The notes under the pieces are model-generated. The model made no database searches. It was not told the DNA's origin and saw only the letters and a list, made by a program, of their open reading frames with translations. Of a stretch of DNA of 9,218 bases, positions 1-5,862 are shown piece after piece. The stretch spans positions 1-9,218 of the forward strand of contig BDTL01000114.1 in NCBI GenBank assembly GCA_002898115.1, in the 5' to 3' direction. The position numbers were made by a program, and so were the translations under genes. Position 1 is the first letter of the stretch. The number at the start of each line of letters is the position of its first letter. This stretch comes from a bacterium BMS3Bbin02 (GTDB taxonomy: Bacteria; Actinomycetota; Acidimicrobiia; Spongiisociales; UBA5794).

Positions 1-1320
1 GGGCCCGCGGGTCATTCGGCGGCAACAGTCGCCGCCACGATCGGTGTTCAGGTCACGGTTGTCGAAGAAAATGTGATCGGTGGCGCCGCCCACCTCTGGG
101 ATTGCATCCCGTCAAAGGCGATGGTGGCGAGCTCAATGCGGATCTCGGCGATTCGCAACGCTGGCCGTCTTGGCATCGACGAGGTCGGGCCTGTGCATCT
201 CGACATGAGCGTGCTGTCCGCACACCTGAGGGGTATTTCGTCCAAGATCGAACACGGCATGGTCGAGATGCTGCAGTCTCAAGGCGTCGAAATGATCCAC
301 GGACGTGCCCGTTTGACCGGTCCACACACGGCGGTCGCCGAGACCGCCGACGGAGCCGTCGACCTTGAGTTCGATAAGGTGCTGTTGTCCACCGGGTCCC
401 GTCCGTGGGTTCCTGACTGGGCCACCCCCGACGACCGGATCTTCACGACCCGTGAGGTGTATTCACTCCCTGAACAGCCCGACCACGTTGTGGTTGTTGG
501 CTCCGGCGTTACCGGCGTCGAGATGGTGCACATCTTCTCAAGTCTGGGTTCCAAGGTTACCTTGCTCGTCAGCCGTCACCACGTACTTCCGTACCGAGAT
601 GCGGAGGTTGCCATGGTGCTCGAGGACTCGTTCATTGAGCGAGGAGTTGCCTTGCTCAAAGGCAGTCGCGCCTCCGGCGTTGACCGGACGGCGAGAGGGG
701 TCGTTGTCCACACCGAAGATGGGCGCTCCATCGAGGCATCGCATTGCCTTCTTGCCGTTGGGTCGGTCCCGAACAGCGGGGACCTTGGCCTCGAGACCGC
801 TGGCGTTGAGACGTCGCGCGGGTATATCCCGGTCGACGAGTACAACGTCACCAACGTTCCTCATATCTACGCCGCCGGCGATGTCTGTGGCAAACTTCCT
901 CTGTCGTCGGTCGCGACGATGCAGGGTCGCAAGATCGCCAAACACATCGTCGGGCACGATGTGACACCCCTTGACTACCGCAAGGTCGCCCAGGCGATCT
1001 TCACCGAACCGGAAATCGCATCGGTCGGTCTAGAGGAGGTCGACGCGGCGAGCGAGGGGCGCAAGGTGCGGATCACGAAGGTGCCGCTTGCCGCCAATCC
1101 GCGGGCTTTGATCCAGGGGAATGCCCATGGTTTTGTGAAGGTGATCTCCGACCCGGCTACCCGGATCGTGCTCGGCGGCACGGTGGTTGGCCATCATGCC
1201 AGCGAGCTGATCGCACCGATCGCGCTTGCCGTGACCGCACAGCTTCGGGTTGACGCGTTGCTTGAGACTCTGATGGTGCATCCTTCTCTTGTTGAAAGCA
1301 TCTCCGAAGCCGCCGAATAA
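1..1320 (+). CDS. lpdA: NAD(P)H-quinone dehydrogenase, LpdA type (5' end outside window)
   Basis: This is a flavoprotein of the pyridine nucleotide-disulfide oxidoreductase family; relatives such as M. tuberculosis LpdA (Rv3303c) reduce quinones with NAD(P)H and are not lipoamide dehydrogenases. The frame is open from base 1 (GPAG, the end of the FAD-binding GxGPAG motif) to TAA at 1318-1320, giving 439 residues. Only about 10-25 N-terminal residues should be missing, since the family is about 460-470 long. Visible features are IGGAA..DCIPSK around in-window residues 26-38, the second Rossmann motif GSGVTGVE near 497-520, and the FAD-binding IYAAGD near 869-886, followed by the C-terminal dimerisation domain. 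The first cysteine of the usual CxxxxC redox pair is Ala30 and only Cys35 remains, as in LpdA. The C-terminal HPSLVE keeps the His427 and Glu432 dyad. No acidic residue ends the second Rossmann beta strand (VTLLVSR), which would allow NADPH. The substrate is inferred from the family. Confidence 0.9.
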   Translation, partial: GPAGHSAATVAATIGVQVTVVEENVIGGAAHLWDCIPSKAMVASSMRISAIRNAGRLGIDEVGPVHLDMSVLSAHLRGISSKIEHGMVEMLQSQGVEMIHGRARLTGPHTAVAETADGAVDLEFDKVLLSTGSRPWVPDWATPDDRIFTTREVYSLPEQPDHVVVVGSGVTGVEMVHIFSSLGSKVTLLVSRHHVLPYRDAEVAMVLEDSFIERGVALLKGSRASGVDRTARGVVVHTEDGRSIEASHCLLAVGSVPNSGDLGLETAGVETSRGYIPVDEYNVTNVPHIYAAGDVCGKLPLSSVATMQGRKIAKHIVGHDVTPLDYRKVAQAIFTEPEIASVGLEEVDAASEGRKVRITKVPLAANPRALIQGNAHGFVKVISDPATRIVLGGTVVGHHASELIAPIALAVTAQLRVDALLETLMVHPSLVESISEAAE

Positions 1321-1388
1321 TCAATGGGTGGCTAGAAGTCACTCAAAGTGGTTCCCCTGGGGTGTCCTATCACGGAAGTACCGACGTG

Positions 1389-1417
1389 CAACACCCTCTC
1401 GGACACTGAGAGTGTTG
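1389..1417 (+). repeat. Imperfect inverted repeat overlapping the unit 1 -35 box
   Basis: CAACAC (1389-1394) pairs with GTGTTG (1412-1417), and TCTC (1397-1400) with GAGA (1408-1411), leaving a CC bulge and a 7-base loop. The right arm enters the -35 box. The equivalent left arm is not seen upstream of unit 2, so any operator role would be specific to unit 1. Confidence 0.3.
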
Positions 1418-1444
1418 ACGGTGAGGCAAATGGCGGTGTACCCT
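1403..1444 (+). promoter_or_regulatory. Candidate promoter with upstream dyad, unit 1
   Basis: A TTGACG -35 box (1415-1420) lies 18 bp from TACCCT (1439-1444), which fits a loose TAnnnT actinobacterial -10 box. A 17-base block, CACTGAGAGTGTTGACG (1404-1420), is repeated exactly before the paralogous gene at 2306-2322 with the same 18-bp spacing to TACTGT. The block contains the inverted repeat ACACT-GAG-AGTGT (1403-1415), which touches the -35 box. Conservation between the two units is the main support; the -10 box alone is weak. Confidence 0.55.
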
Positions 1445-1453
1445 CCGTGGTGT

Positions 1454-1470
1454 GGCGGAACGCTTCCGTC
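1454..1470 (+). promoter_or_regulatory. 5'-leader hairpin, unit 1
   Basis: GGCGGAA-CGC-TTCCGTC forms a 7-bp stem (one G-T wobble) with a 3-base loop. It starts about 10 bases after the proposed -10 box and lies 32 bases before the start codon. A hairpin of different sequence occupies the same place in unit 2 (2357-2374). Both are preceded by GTG and followed by GGGGT. It could stabilise the mRNA or affect early elongation; the role is inferred. Confidence 0.45.
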
Positions 1471-1502
1471 GGGGTCCGTGACAAAAAAGGTAGGAAGCAT
1501 CT

Positions 1503-2153
1503 ATGGGCGATAGAGATGACGCCGTCACCAATCACCTCGATAGTGAGGAGAACGACCGTCGGGAGTTCTTGAAGAAGGCGGGGAAGATAGCGTTTGTGGT
1601 TCCGGCGATTCAGGTGTTGTCGATGGCGCCTGCCGGGGCGCAGTCGAATGGGTCGGTGGTGACAACTCAGCCTCCGGGTTCGACGATGCCGCCAACGAGT
1701 TCTACATCGACCTCATCGACGACCTCGAGCAGCACGTCGAGTACGACCTCGAGCACGACGAGTTCGACGACCACCACCACCGAGGTCCCGTGCGAAGAGA
1801 TCCGTTACCGCGTCAAGGCGGAATGGGATCAAGAGGAACGGGAGATCACCTGGATAGTCAGTGTCGAGGCGAATGACTGTTTGACGACGAACAATACGGA
1901 CTGGGACCGCGAGGTACTCGGAAGCGCTATCGGAGTCACGATCGACATGTTTGATTTTGACGAGGACACCGGTGAACTGTACGGGGCGCGGATGTGGACG
2001 CTGGAGGACTGTTACCTCGACTTCGCCGCGGTGAAGGCCGGCCAATCGTGTCAGGTTGTGGACCTCTTCGGGACAACCACCATTTTCGAGAACGTACAAT
2101 CACCGTCGATCTCCCACTTTGAGGCGATCGTGGTTTGCTGCGTCGTTCCGTAG
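1503..2153 (+). CDS. Tat-exported Ser/Thr-linker protein with six-cysteine head domain (copy 1)
   Basis: The function is not recognised. The 216-residue protein has an N-terminal twin-arginine motif, RREFLKK (residues 19-25), a moderately hydrophobic stretch (28-42) and a probable signal peptidase site after AGA46. It should therefore be folded and then exported through the Tat system. Residues 47-63 are Pro/Thr/Ser rich and 66-93 are almost only Ser and Thr, a flexible and possibly glycosylated linker. The head domain (97-216) has six cysteines (97, 126, 170, 183, 212, 213), ends with a CC pair, and carries a DxDxDxG stretch at 151-157 that might bind calcium. No sortase or membrane anchor is visible, so it is secreted or held by other contacts. 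The RBS AGGAAG (1492-1497) lies 5 bases before the ATG. It is a paralogue of the gene at 2408 and has its own promoter and terminator. Confidence 0.88.
   Translation: MGDRDDAVTNHLDSEENDRREFLKKAGKIAFVVPAIQVLSMAPAGAQSNGSVVTTQPPGSTMPPTSSTSTSSTTSSSTSSTTSSTTSSTTTTTEVPCEEIRYRVKAEWDQEEREITWIVSVEANDCLTTNNTDWDREVLGSAIGVTIDMFDFDEDTGELYGARMWTLEDCYLDFAAVKAGQSCQVVDLFGTTTIFENVQSPSISHFEAIVVCCVVP
1698..1781 (+). repeat. Low-complexity Ser/Thr-codon repeat in copy 1
   Basis: Twenty-eight consecutive codons encode only Ser and Thr, built from near-repeats of short blocks such as ACGACCTCGAGCA and TCGAGTACGACC. The same stretch in the second copy is 6 codons shorter, consistent with gain or loss by slipped-strand pairing. 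Confidence 0.7.
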
Positions 2154-2179
2154 CTGGTCACGGTCTCACAAGCTGCATG

Positions 2180-2210
2180 AGAAACGGGAGCCTACGGGGC
2201 TCCCGTTTCT
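2180..2210 (+). terminator. Terminator hairpin, unit 1
   Basis: A perfect 13-bp stem, AGAAACGGGAGCC with GGCTCCCGTTTCT, has a TACGG loop and lies 26 bases after the stop codon. The 3' arm ends in TTTCT, but no long T run follows. The core ACGGGAGCC/GGCTCCCGT recurs after the second copy. Confidence 0.8.
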
Positions 2211-2305
2211 ACGCGATAGTCGTGTCGGTTTGGCTCTCCCGGCATCACGGGATACCGATGGAGTAACGACTGCGGATGCACCCGGGTTGCCACTGCGCCG
2301 GTCAC

Positions 2306-2346
2306 CACTGAGAGTGTTGACGCGTTCGGTGGTCGGCTAGTACTGT
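2306..2346 (+). promoter_or_regulatory. Candidate promoter with upstream motif, unit 2
   Basis: The block CACTGAGAGTGTTGACG (2306-2322) matches unit 1 exactly and contains the -35 TTGACG (2317-2322). The -10 candidate TACTGT (2341-2346) is 18 bp downstream, as in unit 1. The inverted repeat is CACT-GAG-AGTG here, one base pair shorter than in unit 1. The sequence between the unit 1 terminator and this promoter (2211-2305) holds no gene that I can see. Confidence 0.55.
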
Positions 2347-2356
2347 TGCGGCTTGT

Positions 2357-2374
2357 GGCGGGAGGGCTCCCGCC
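2357..2374 (+). promoter_or_regulatory. 5'-leader hairpin, unit 2
   Basis: GGCGGGAG-GG-CTCCCGCC is an 8-bp perfect inverted repeat 33 bases before the start codon, at the position of the unit 1 leader hairpin. It differs in sequence but keeps pairing. The 2-base spacer would in practice open to a 4-base loop. It is not followed by a T run, so it is unlikely to be a terminator. Confidence 0.5.
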
Positions 2375-2407
2375 GGGGTATCGAGATCAAAAAGGTAGGA
2401 AGTAGCA

Positions 2408-3058
2408 ATGGGCGACGGGGTTCGTGACGTTGATGGTCAGCTTGATGGTGAGGGTTCTGGCCGTCGGGAGTTTTTGAAGAAGGCGGGGAAGATCGCGTTT
2501 GTGGTTCCCGCGATTCAGGTGTTGTCGATGGCGCCTGCGGGGGCGCAGTCGAACGGTTCGGTGGTGACAACGCAGCCTCCAGGGTCCACGATGCCTCCGA
2601 CGAGTTCCACATCGACGTCGTCCACCACGTCAAGCTCAACGACGACGTCATCCACGACCACGACCAGCGAGGTTCCTTGTGAAGAGGTTCGCTACCGGCT
2701 CAAGGCGGAGTGGGACGAGACGACCCGCCAGTTGACGTGGACAACAGGTGTCGGGGCAAATGACTGCCTGACGGACTCCAGCATGTGGGATGAAGAGGCT
2801 TTGGGGAGCGACATCGGGGACTTCGGGATCAACATCGATCAACTCGACTTCGACCCGGATACCGGTGAACTGTTTGGTGGCCGCATCTGGACCGGCGGTG
2901 ACTGTTATCTCGACTTTGCCTCCGCCAAGGTCGGCACCGAGTGTGTGATCTACAACCTCTTTGGGCCAATCACGATCTTTGCGGACGTGACAACCCCGGA
3001 GAACCCGTCTATCTCCCACTTCGAAGTTATCGCGGTGTGCTGCGAGCCTCCCGAGTAG
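2408..3058 (+). CDS. Tat-exported Ser/Thr-linker protein with six-cysteine head domain (copy 2)
   Basis: This 216-residue paralogue of the gene at 1503 also has no recognised function. Residues 19-78 are identical to copy 1: twin-arginine motif RREFLKK (19-25), hydrophobic stretch, AGA46 cleavage site and start of the Ser/Thr linker. The linker (66-87) is 6 residues shorter, and the head domain (91-216) is clearly homologous but diverged. All six cysteines are kept (91, 120, 166, 179, 211, 212), as are the DxDxDxGEL stretch (147-154), the CYLDFA block and the SISHFE block before the terminal CC pair. Three disulfides are possible, formed outside the cell. The RBS AGGAAG (2397-2402) is 5 bases before the ATG, and the first four residues differ from copy 1 only at the fourth (MGDG against MGDR). 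A dedicated terminator follows 26 bases after the stop. Surface location is inferred. Confidence 0.88.
   Translation: MGDGVRDVDGQLDGEGSGRREFLKKAGKIAFVVPAIQVLSMAPAGAQSNGSVVTTQPPGSTMPPTSSTSTSSTTSSSTTTSSTTTTSEVPCEEVRYRLKAEWDETTRQLTWTTGVGANDCLTDSSMWDEEALGSDIGDFGINIDQLDFDPDTGELFGGRIWTGGDCYLDFASAKVGTECVIYNLFGPITIFADVTTPENPSISHFEVIAVCCEPPE
2603..2668 (+). repeat. Low-complexity Ser/Thr-codon repeat in copy 2
   Basis: Twenty-two codons encode only Ser and Thr, 6 fewer than in copy 1. Codon choice differs from copy 1 at most positions although the first 13 encoded residues are the same. Confidence 0.65.
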
Positions 3059-3084
3059 GGCAACCTCCATCGCATCAGACATTT

Positions 3085-3113
3085 GAGACGGGAGCCCGTA
3101 GGGCTCCCGTCTC
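3085..3113 (+). terminator. Terminator hairpin, unit 2
   Basis: A perfect 13-bp stem, GAGACGGGAGCCC with GGGCTCCCGTCTC, has a GTA loop and lies 26 bases after the stop, followed by TGTTCC. It is the counterpart of the unit 1 terminator. Both gene copies are followed further on by the same 12-base sequence TAGTCGTGTCGG (2217-2228 and 3137-3148), so the duplication reaches beyond the terminator. Confidence 0.8.
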
Positions 3114-3167
3114 TGTTCCAAGGGTCGCAGGGATTGTAGTCGTGTCGGCCGATCCCGGCTGTGTGCC

Positions 3168-3194
3168 GTGGTCTGAGGAACCCTCATACACCAC
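3168..3194 (-). terminator. Weak hairpin between convergent genes
   Basis: GTGGT pairs with ACCAC and TGAGG with CCTCA around an AAC loop, with a small internal loop. It lies 12 bases beyond the stop of the minus-strand SLH gene. No T run follows on the minus strand, so a terminator role is only a possibility. Confidence 0.25.
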
Positions 3195-3205
3195 CCATCC
3201 GTGAG

Positions 3206-3904
3206 CTAACCCGGGTTGTTGGTTAAGCCGTCAACGCTCAACGCTGTGATTTTGGTCCAGTTCACGGTTACGTCGGCTCCGAAGTCTTCGCAGTTGAGCT
3301 GGACCGAGCTGTTGTCAGCTGCGAACGTATGCAAGACCGTGAGGGTTGCGGGTAGGTGGTTGTAACCGTCGACAGTGGCGAGAACCCGATCGAAGTCGGC
3401 TCCTGCCACAAGTTCGCAGGTAACTCCTTGGCCACCGGAGCCTTGTTTCCTCAGGTATGTCTTGCCGATGATTAGATAACTCCCGGCAGGGAGCCCCGTG
3501 AGCTCGAGTACCTTCTTTGGGCTCGTGGTACCCGGGATCTGTACGGCCGCATCGTGGTACACCGAGTAGACGTCGCTGGTGAGGTCGCCTGCACTGTTCC
3601 CTTCGAGGGTCCCGGCATCAACAGCCTGGCCGGTAGCGAGCCGCTTCATGAAGGCCGCCATTTGTTCGCGAGTCACGTTGTCGGACGGGCAGAATCTGTC
3701 GTTGGCCGGCGGGTTACATCCCTGGGTTACGCCGTTGTCGGCGAGCCAGGCGATATCCGAGTGGAACGTGTTGCTGGCGGGTACGTCGATAAATTTGTCG
3801 GCTGCGATTACGACGACCGGTGCCAGGATGGCCGCGGCCACAAAAAAAACGGTGGCTGCCTTGAGCCACCGCCGCGGGATACGAAACTGAATGTTCTTGT
3901 CCAT
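3206..3904 (-). CDS. Exported single-SLH-domain protein with C-terminal beta-rich domain
   Basis: The 232-residue protein starts MDKNIQF. A basic N-terminus and a hydrophobic segment (residues 14-34) form a signal peptide, probably cut near Ala35; the RR at 11-12 resembles a Tat motif but lacks the usual Phe, so Sec export seems likelier. Residues 38-90 form one S-layer homology domain of the actinobacterial type: FIDVP, DIAWLADNGVTQGC, FCPSDNVTREQMAAF. Two cysteines (63, 72) sit inside it. Residues 98-232 look like a beta-rich domain with PAGSYLI, C163 and C205, a kind often found after such SLH domains in Actinobacteria; its function is unknown to me. The start was chosen because AAGGAG lies 6 bases before this ATG; an upstream in-frame extension to 4021 would contain that RBS and lacks a signal peptide at its front. 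The likely role is attachment to the cell wall surface. Confidence 0.85.
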   Translation of the reverse strand: MDKNIQFRIPRRWLKAATVFFVAAAILAPVVVIAADKFIDVPASNTFHSDIAWLADNGVTQGCNPPANDRFCPSDNVTREQMAAFMKRLATGQAVDAGTLEGNSAGDLTSDVYSVYHDAAVQIPGTTSPKKVLELTGLPAGSYLIIGKTYLRKQGSGGQGVTCELVAGADFDRVLATVDGYNHLPATLTVLHTFAADNSSVQLNCEDFGADVTVNWTKITALSVDGLTNNPG

Positions 3905-3910
3905 TGTCCT

Positions 3911-3916
3911 CTCCTT
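3911..3916 (-). promoter_or_regulatory. RBS that fixes the SLH gene start
   Basis: The minus strand reads AAGGAG-aggaca-ATG, a near-ideal Shine-Dalgarno sequence with 6-base spacing. It selects the ATG at 3904 over the upstream in-frame ATG at 4021. Confidence 0.75.
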
Positions 3917-3954
3917 CGAGTAATGGGTCCCACGGATACAATACTCTTTTAGTC

Positions 3955-3971
3955 CTGGCATTACCTGCCAG
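3955..3971. promoter_or_regulatory. Inverted repeat upstream of the SLH gene (candidate operator)
   Basis: CTGGCA-TTACC-TGCCAG is a perfect 6-bp inverted repeat 51 bases upstream of the SLH start codon. On the minus strand a possible -10 TATTGT (3943-3938) follows, placing the repeat around the -35 region, where no good -35 hexamer is seen. That would fit an activator or repressor site; this is inference. Confidence 0.35.
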
Positions 3972-4049
3972 TTTCGAGAAAGGGTGAGGGTGTGGCAAAC
4001 GCGCCTCCGGTCGTGCAACACGATGGCTCGTCGTTGCCATGTGAACGGT

Positions 4050-5798
4050 CTATTTGATGATCATGATGACGCCACCTACTGTGACGGTATCACCCGGTTG
4101 CACCCTGAGGTCGACGATGGCTCCGTCTATGGGTGCTTTGATCTCGTTCTCCATCTTCATGGCTTCCAGGACCGCAATGGGTTCCCCCGCCTTCACCGAC
4201 TGTCCTGCGGTGTGATGGACCTTCACGATGGTTCCCTGCATGGGTGCGGTGACCACGCCATCGCCGGTGGCGGGTCCGGCCGCCCGTCCGAGTTTTGGTG
4301 GTCGGCGGCGCGGAGCCGCCTTCTGTCCCGTCATAGCTCCTGCAAATACCGGCGACCAGTAGGTCACACCGAACCGACGTCCGCCGACTTCGACGGTCAT
4401 TGTTCTGCGTTCAAGCTCCTCGTCCTCAGGCACTGCTGCTGCCATCGGTTGTGCGATGTCGCTGAGGTCTACCTCGCTCTCCACAAACGTTGTGTAGTGC
4501 GTTCCAGATCGGAACTTGTCGGTATCAAGGAAGATCAGATGTGCTGGAGTCGTCGTCGCGATACCGGTGATCACGAACTCGTTCAGAGCACGTTTGCCGC
4601 GTTCGAGGGCTTCGTCGCGGTCACGTCCCCACACAACAAGCTTGGCGATCAGGTTGTCGTAGTACTGGGAGATCGCTGAACCCGCCGTGACACCGGAGTC
4701 GACACGAATTCCGAAGCCCCCCGGTTCCTCGTAGCGGACAATGACACCGGGCGTCGGAAGAAAGTTGCGCCCCGGGTCCTCCGCGTTGATCCTGAACTCG
4801 ATGGAGTGTCCGAATGGTTCGTACACACTTTCGATCGTGAGTGCGTCTCCGCGGGCGACCCGCAGCTGTTCCTTCACGAGATCGATACCGGTGACCATCT
4901 CAGTGACACAATGCTCAACCTGAATCCTGGTATTCATTTCGAGGAAGTAGAACGTGCCATCTTCGTCGAGGAGGAATTCGATGGTGCCGGCGTTGACGTA
5001 GCCCGACGCCTTGCATAACTTCATCGCCGCCTCGGCGAGGGCTTCCCGTTGCTCGGCAGAGAAGTTGGGTGCCGGGCTCTCTTCGATCAGTTTTTGATGG
5101 CGCCGTTGCATGGAGCAGTCACGATCACCTAGGAACACCGCGGTGCCGTGGGTATCGACGATCATTTGCGCCTCGATGTGGCGGGGACGGTCGAGGTATC
5201 GTTCAATGTAGACATCCGGGTTGGAGAACCAGGCATCGGCTTCGCGCCGTGCGCTCTCGAAGGCGTCGTCCAGGTCCTCCATGGCGCGTACGACTTTGAG
5301 CCCCTTGCCGCCACCCCCGTGAGCCGCCTTGATCGCAATGGGGAATCCGTGTTCCTCGGCAAAGGATCGGGCCACATCTACCGATTCGACCGGGTCGGTG
5401 GTGCCGGGAACGCTGGGAACGCCGGCTGCGATCGCAGCTCTTCGGGACGCAACCTTATCGCCCATCGTTGCGATCACCGAGGGTGGGGGGCCGACCCAAA
5501 TGAGTCCGGCATCCATGACTGCCTGTGCGAAACCTGAGTTCTCGGCAAGAAACCCGTACCCGGGATGAATCGCATCCGCCTTGGACTCCCTGGCGGCTTT
5601 GAGGACGTTGTCGATGTTGAGATACGACTCGGCGGCGGGAGAGCCGCCGATGTAGTACGCCTCGTCGGCGAGCTTTGTGTGGATGGAATCCCGGTCGAGT
5701 TCGGAATACACCGCGATTGTGCGCAGCCCCAGCTCGCGCGCGGCCCTTATAACACGCACGGCTATTTCGCCGCGGTTAGCAATGAGTACCGATTTCAC
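4050..5798 (-). CDS. Acyl-CoA carboxylase alpha subunit (biotin carboxylase + BCCP)
   Basis: This 582-residue subunit carboxylates its own biotin with ATP and bicarbonate, then passes the carboxyl group to the beta subunit. Residues 1-445 are biotin carboxylase: start KSVLIANRGEIA, glycine-rich ATP loop GGGGKG (161-166), Cys228 and Lys236 in DCSMQRRHQK, the EMNTRIQVEH block with Glu287 and Arg291, and Arg336. After a Pro/Arg-rich linker (about 490-512) comes a BCCP domain with EAMKMENE, where Lys548 is the biotin site. The length matches actinobacterial alpha subunits (about 580-600; AccA3, PccA). The start is GTG (5798-5796) with AGGA 7 bases upstream; the overlapping ATG at 5800 is out of frame. 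It lies 64 bp downstream of the beta-subunit gene on the same strand, so one operon is likely. Acyl-CoA specificity is set by the beta subunit. Confidence 0.95.
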   Translation of the reverse strand: MKSVLIANRGEIAVRVIRAARELGLRTIAVYSELDRDSIHTKLADEAYYIGGSPAAESYLNIDNVLKAARESKADAIHPGYGFLAENSGFAQAVMDAGLIWVGPPPSVIATMGDKVASRRAAIAAGVPSVPGTTDPVESVDVARSFAEEHGFPIAIKAAHGGGGKGLKVVRAMEDLDDAFESARREADAWFSNPDVYIERYLDRPRHIEAQMIVDTHGTAVFLGDRDCSMQRRHQKLIEESPAPNFSAEQREALAEAAMKLCKASGYVNAGTIEFLLDEDGTFYFLEMNTRIQVEHCVTEMVTGIDLVKEQLRVARGDALTIESVYEPFGHSIEFRINAEDPGRNFLPTPGVIVRYEEPGGFGIRVDSGVTAGSAISQYYDNLIAKLVVWGRDRDEALERGKRALNEFVITGIATTTPAHLIFLDTDKFRSGTHYTTFVESEVDLSDIAQPMAAAVPEDEELERRTMTVEVGGRRFGVTYWSPVFAGAMTGQKAAPRRRPPKLGRAAGPATGDGVVTAPMQGTIVKVHHTAGQSVKAGEPIAVLEAMKMENEIKAPIDGAIVDLRVQPGDTVTVGGVIMIIK

Positions 5799-5827
5799 AT
5801 GTCCATCCTAAAACTGTTAAACCCTGC

Positions 5828-5846
5828 CGTGCCGGAACCAGGCACG
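5828..5846 (-). other. Small hairpin in the beta-alpha intergenic gap
   Basis: CGTGCC (5828-5833) and GGCACG (5841-5846) pair around a 7-base loop in the 64-bp gap between the two carboxylase genes. The stem is short, with no T run directly after it on the minus strand. It might tune the ratio of the two subunits, but no function can be shown from sequence. Confidence 0.25.
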
Positions 5847-5862
5847 ACTGCTCCCTTTCGCC

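Larger units (their letters stand above)
1389..3148 (+). repeat. Tandem duplication of a whole transcription unit (~905 bp period)
   Basis: Matching parts recur at near-constant offsets: promoter motif 902, leader hairpin 903, start codon 905, terminator 905, and the post-terminator TAGTCGTGTCGG block 920. The copies are old, with many substitutions, so this is a duplicated paralogue pair and not an assembly artefact. No third copy is visible in 3149-3205. Confidence 0.8.

Noticed and set aside
1321..1388. Possible terminator for the flavoprotein gene (CCCCTGGGG and CACTCAAAGTG)
   Set aside because: Stems of about 4 bp with no T tract are too weak to call.
2648..3187. Minus-strand open frame opposite the second Tat-exported protein
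   Set aside because: It overlaps the conserved head domain and crosses the terminator hairpin; the plus-strand gene has RBS, signal peptide and a paralogue.
3208..3217. AACCCGGGTT palindrome at the SLH stop codon
   Set aside because: A single 10-bp palindrome with no loop and no second copy is likely chance.
3905..4021. N-terminal extension of the SLH protein to an upstream ATG
   Set aside because: It would place 39 non-family residues before the signal peptide and bury a near-ideal AAGGAG RBS that serves the ATG at 3904.
4016..4040. Possible terminator after the alpha-subunit gene
   Set aside because: Only mutually exclusive short stems (5-8 bp, one with a bulge) are seen, with no T run on the minus strand.
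3984..4679. Open frame of 231 codons on the plus strand opposite the alpha-subunit gene
   Set aside because: It lies antisense to the conserved BCCP and biotin carboxylase region and has unusual Cys/His-rich composition with no domain.
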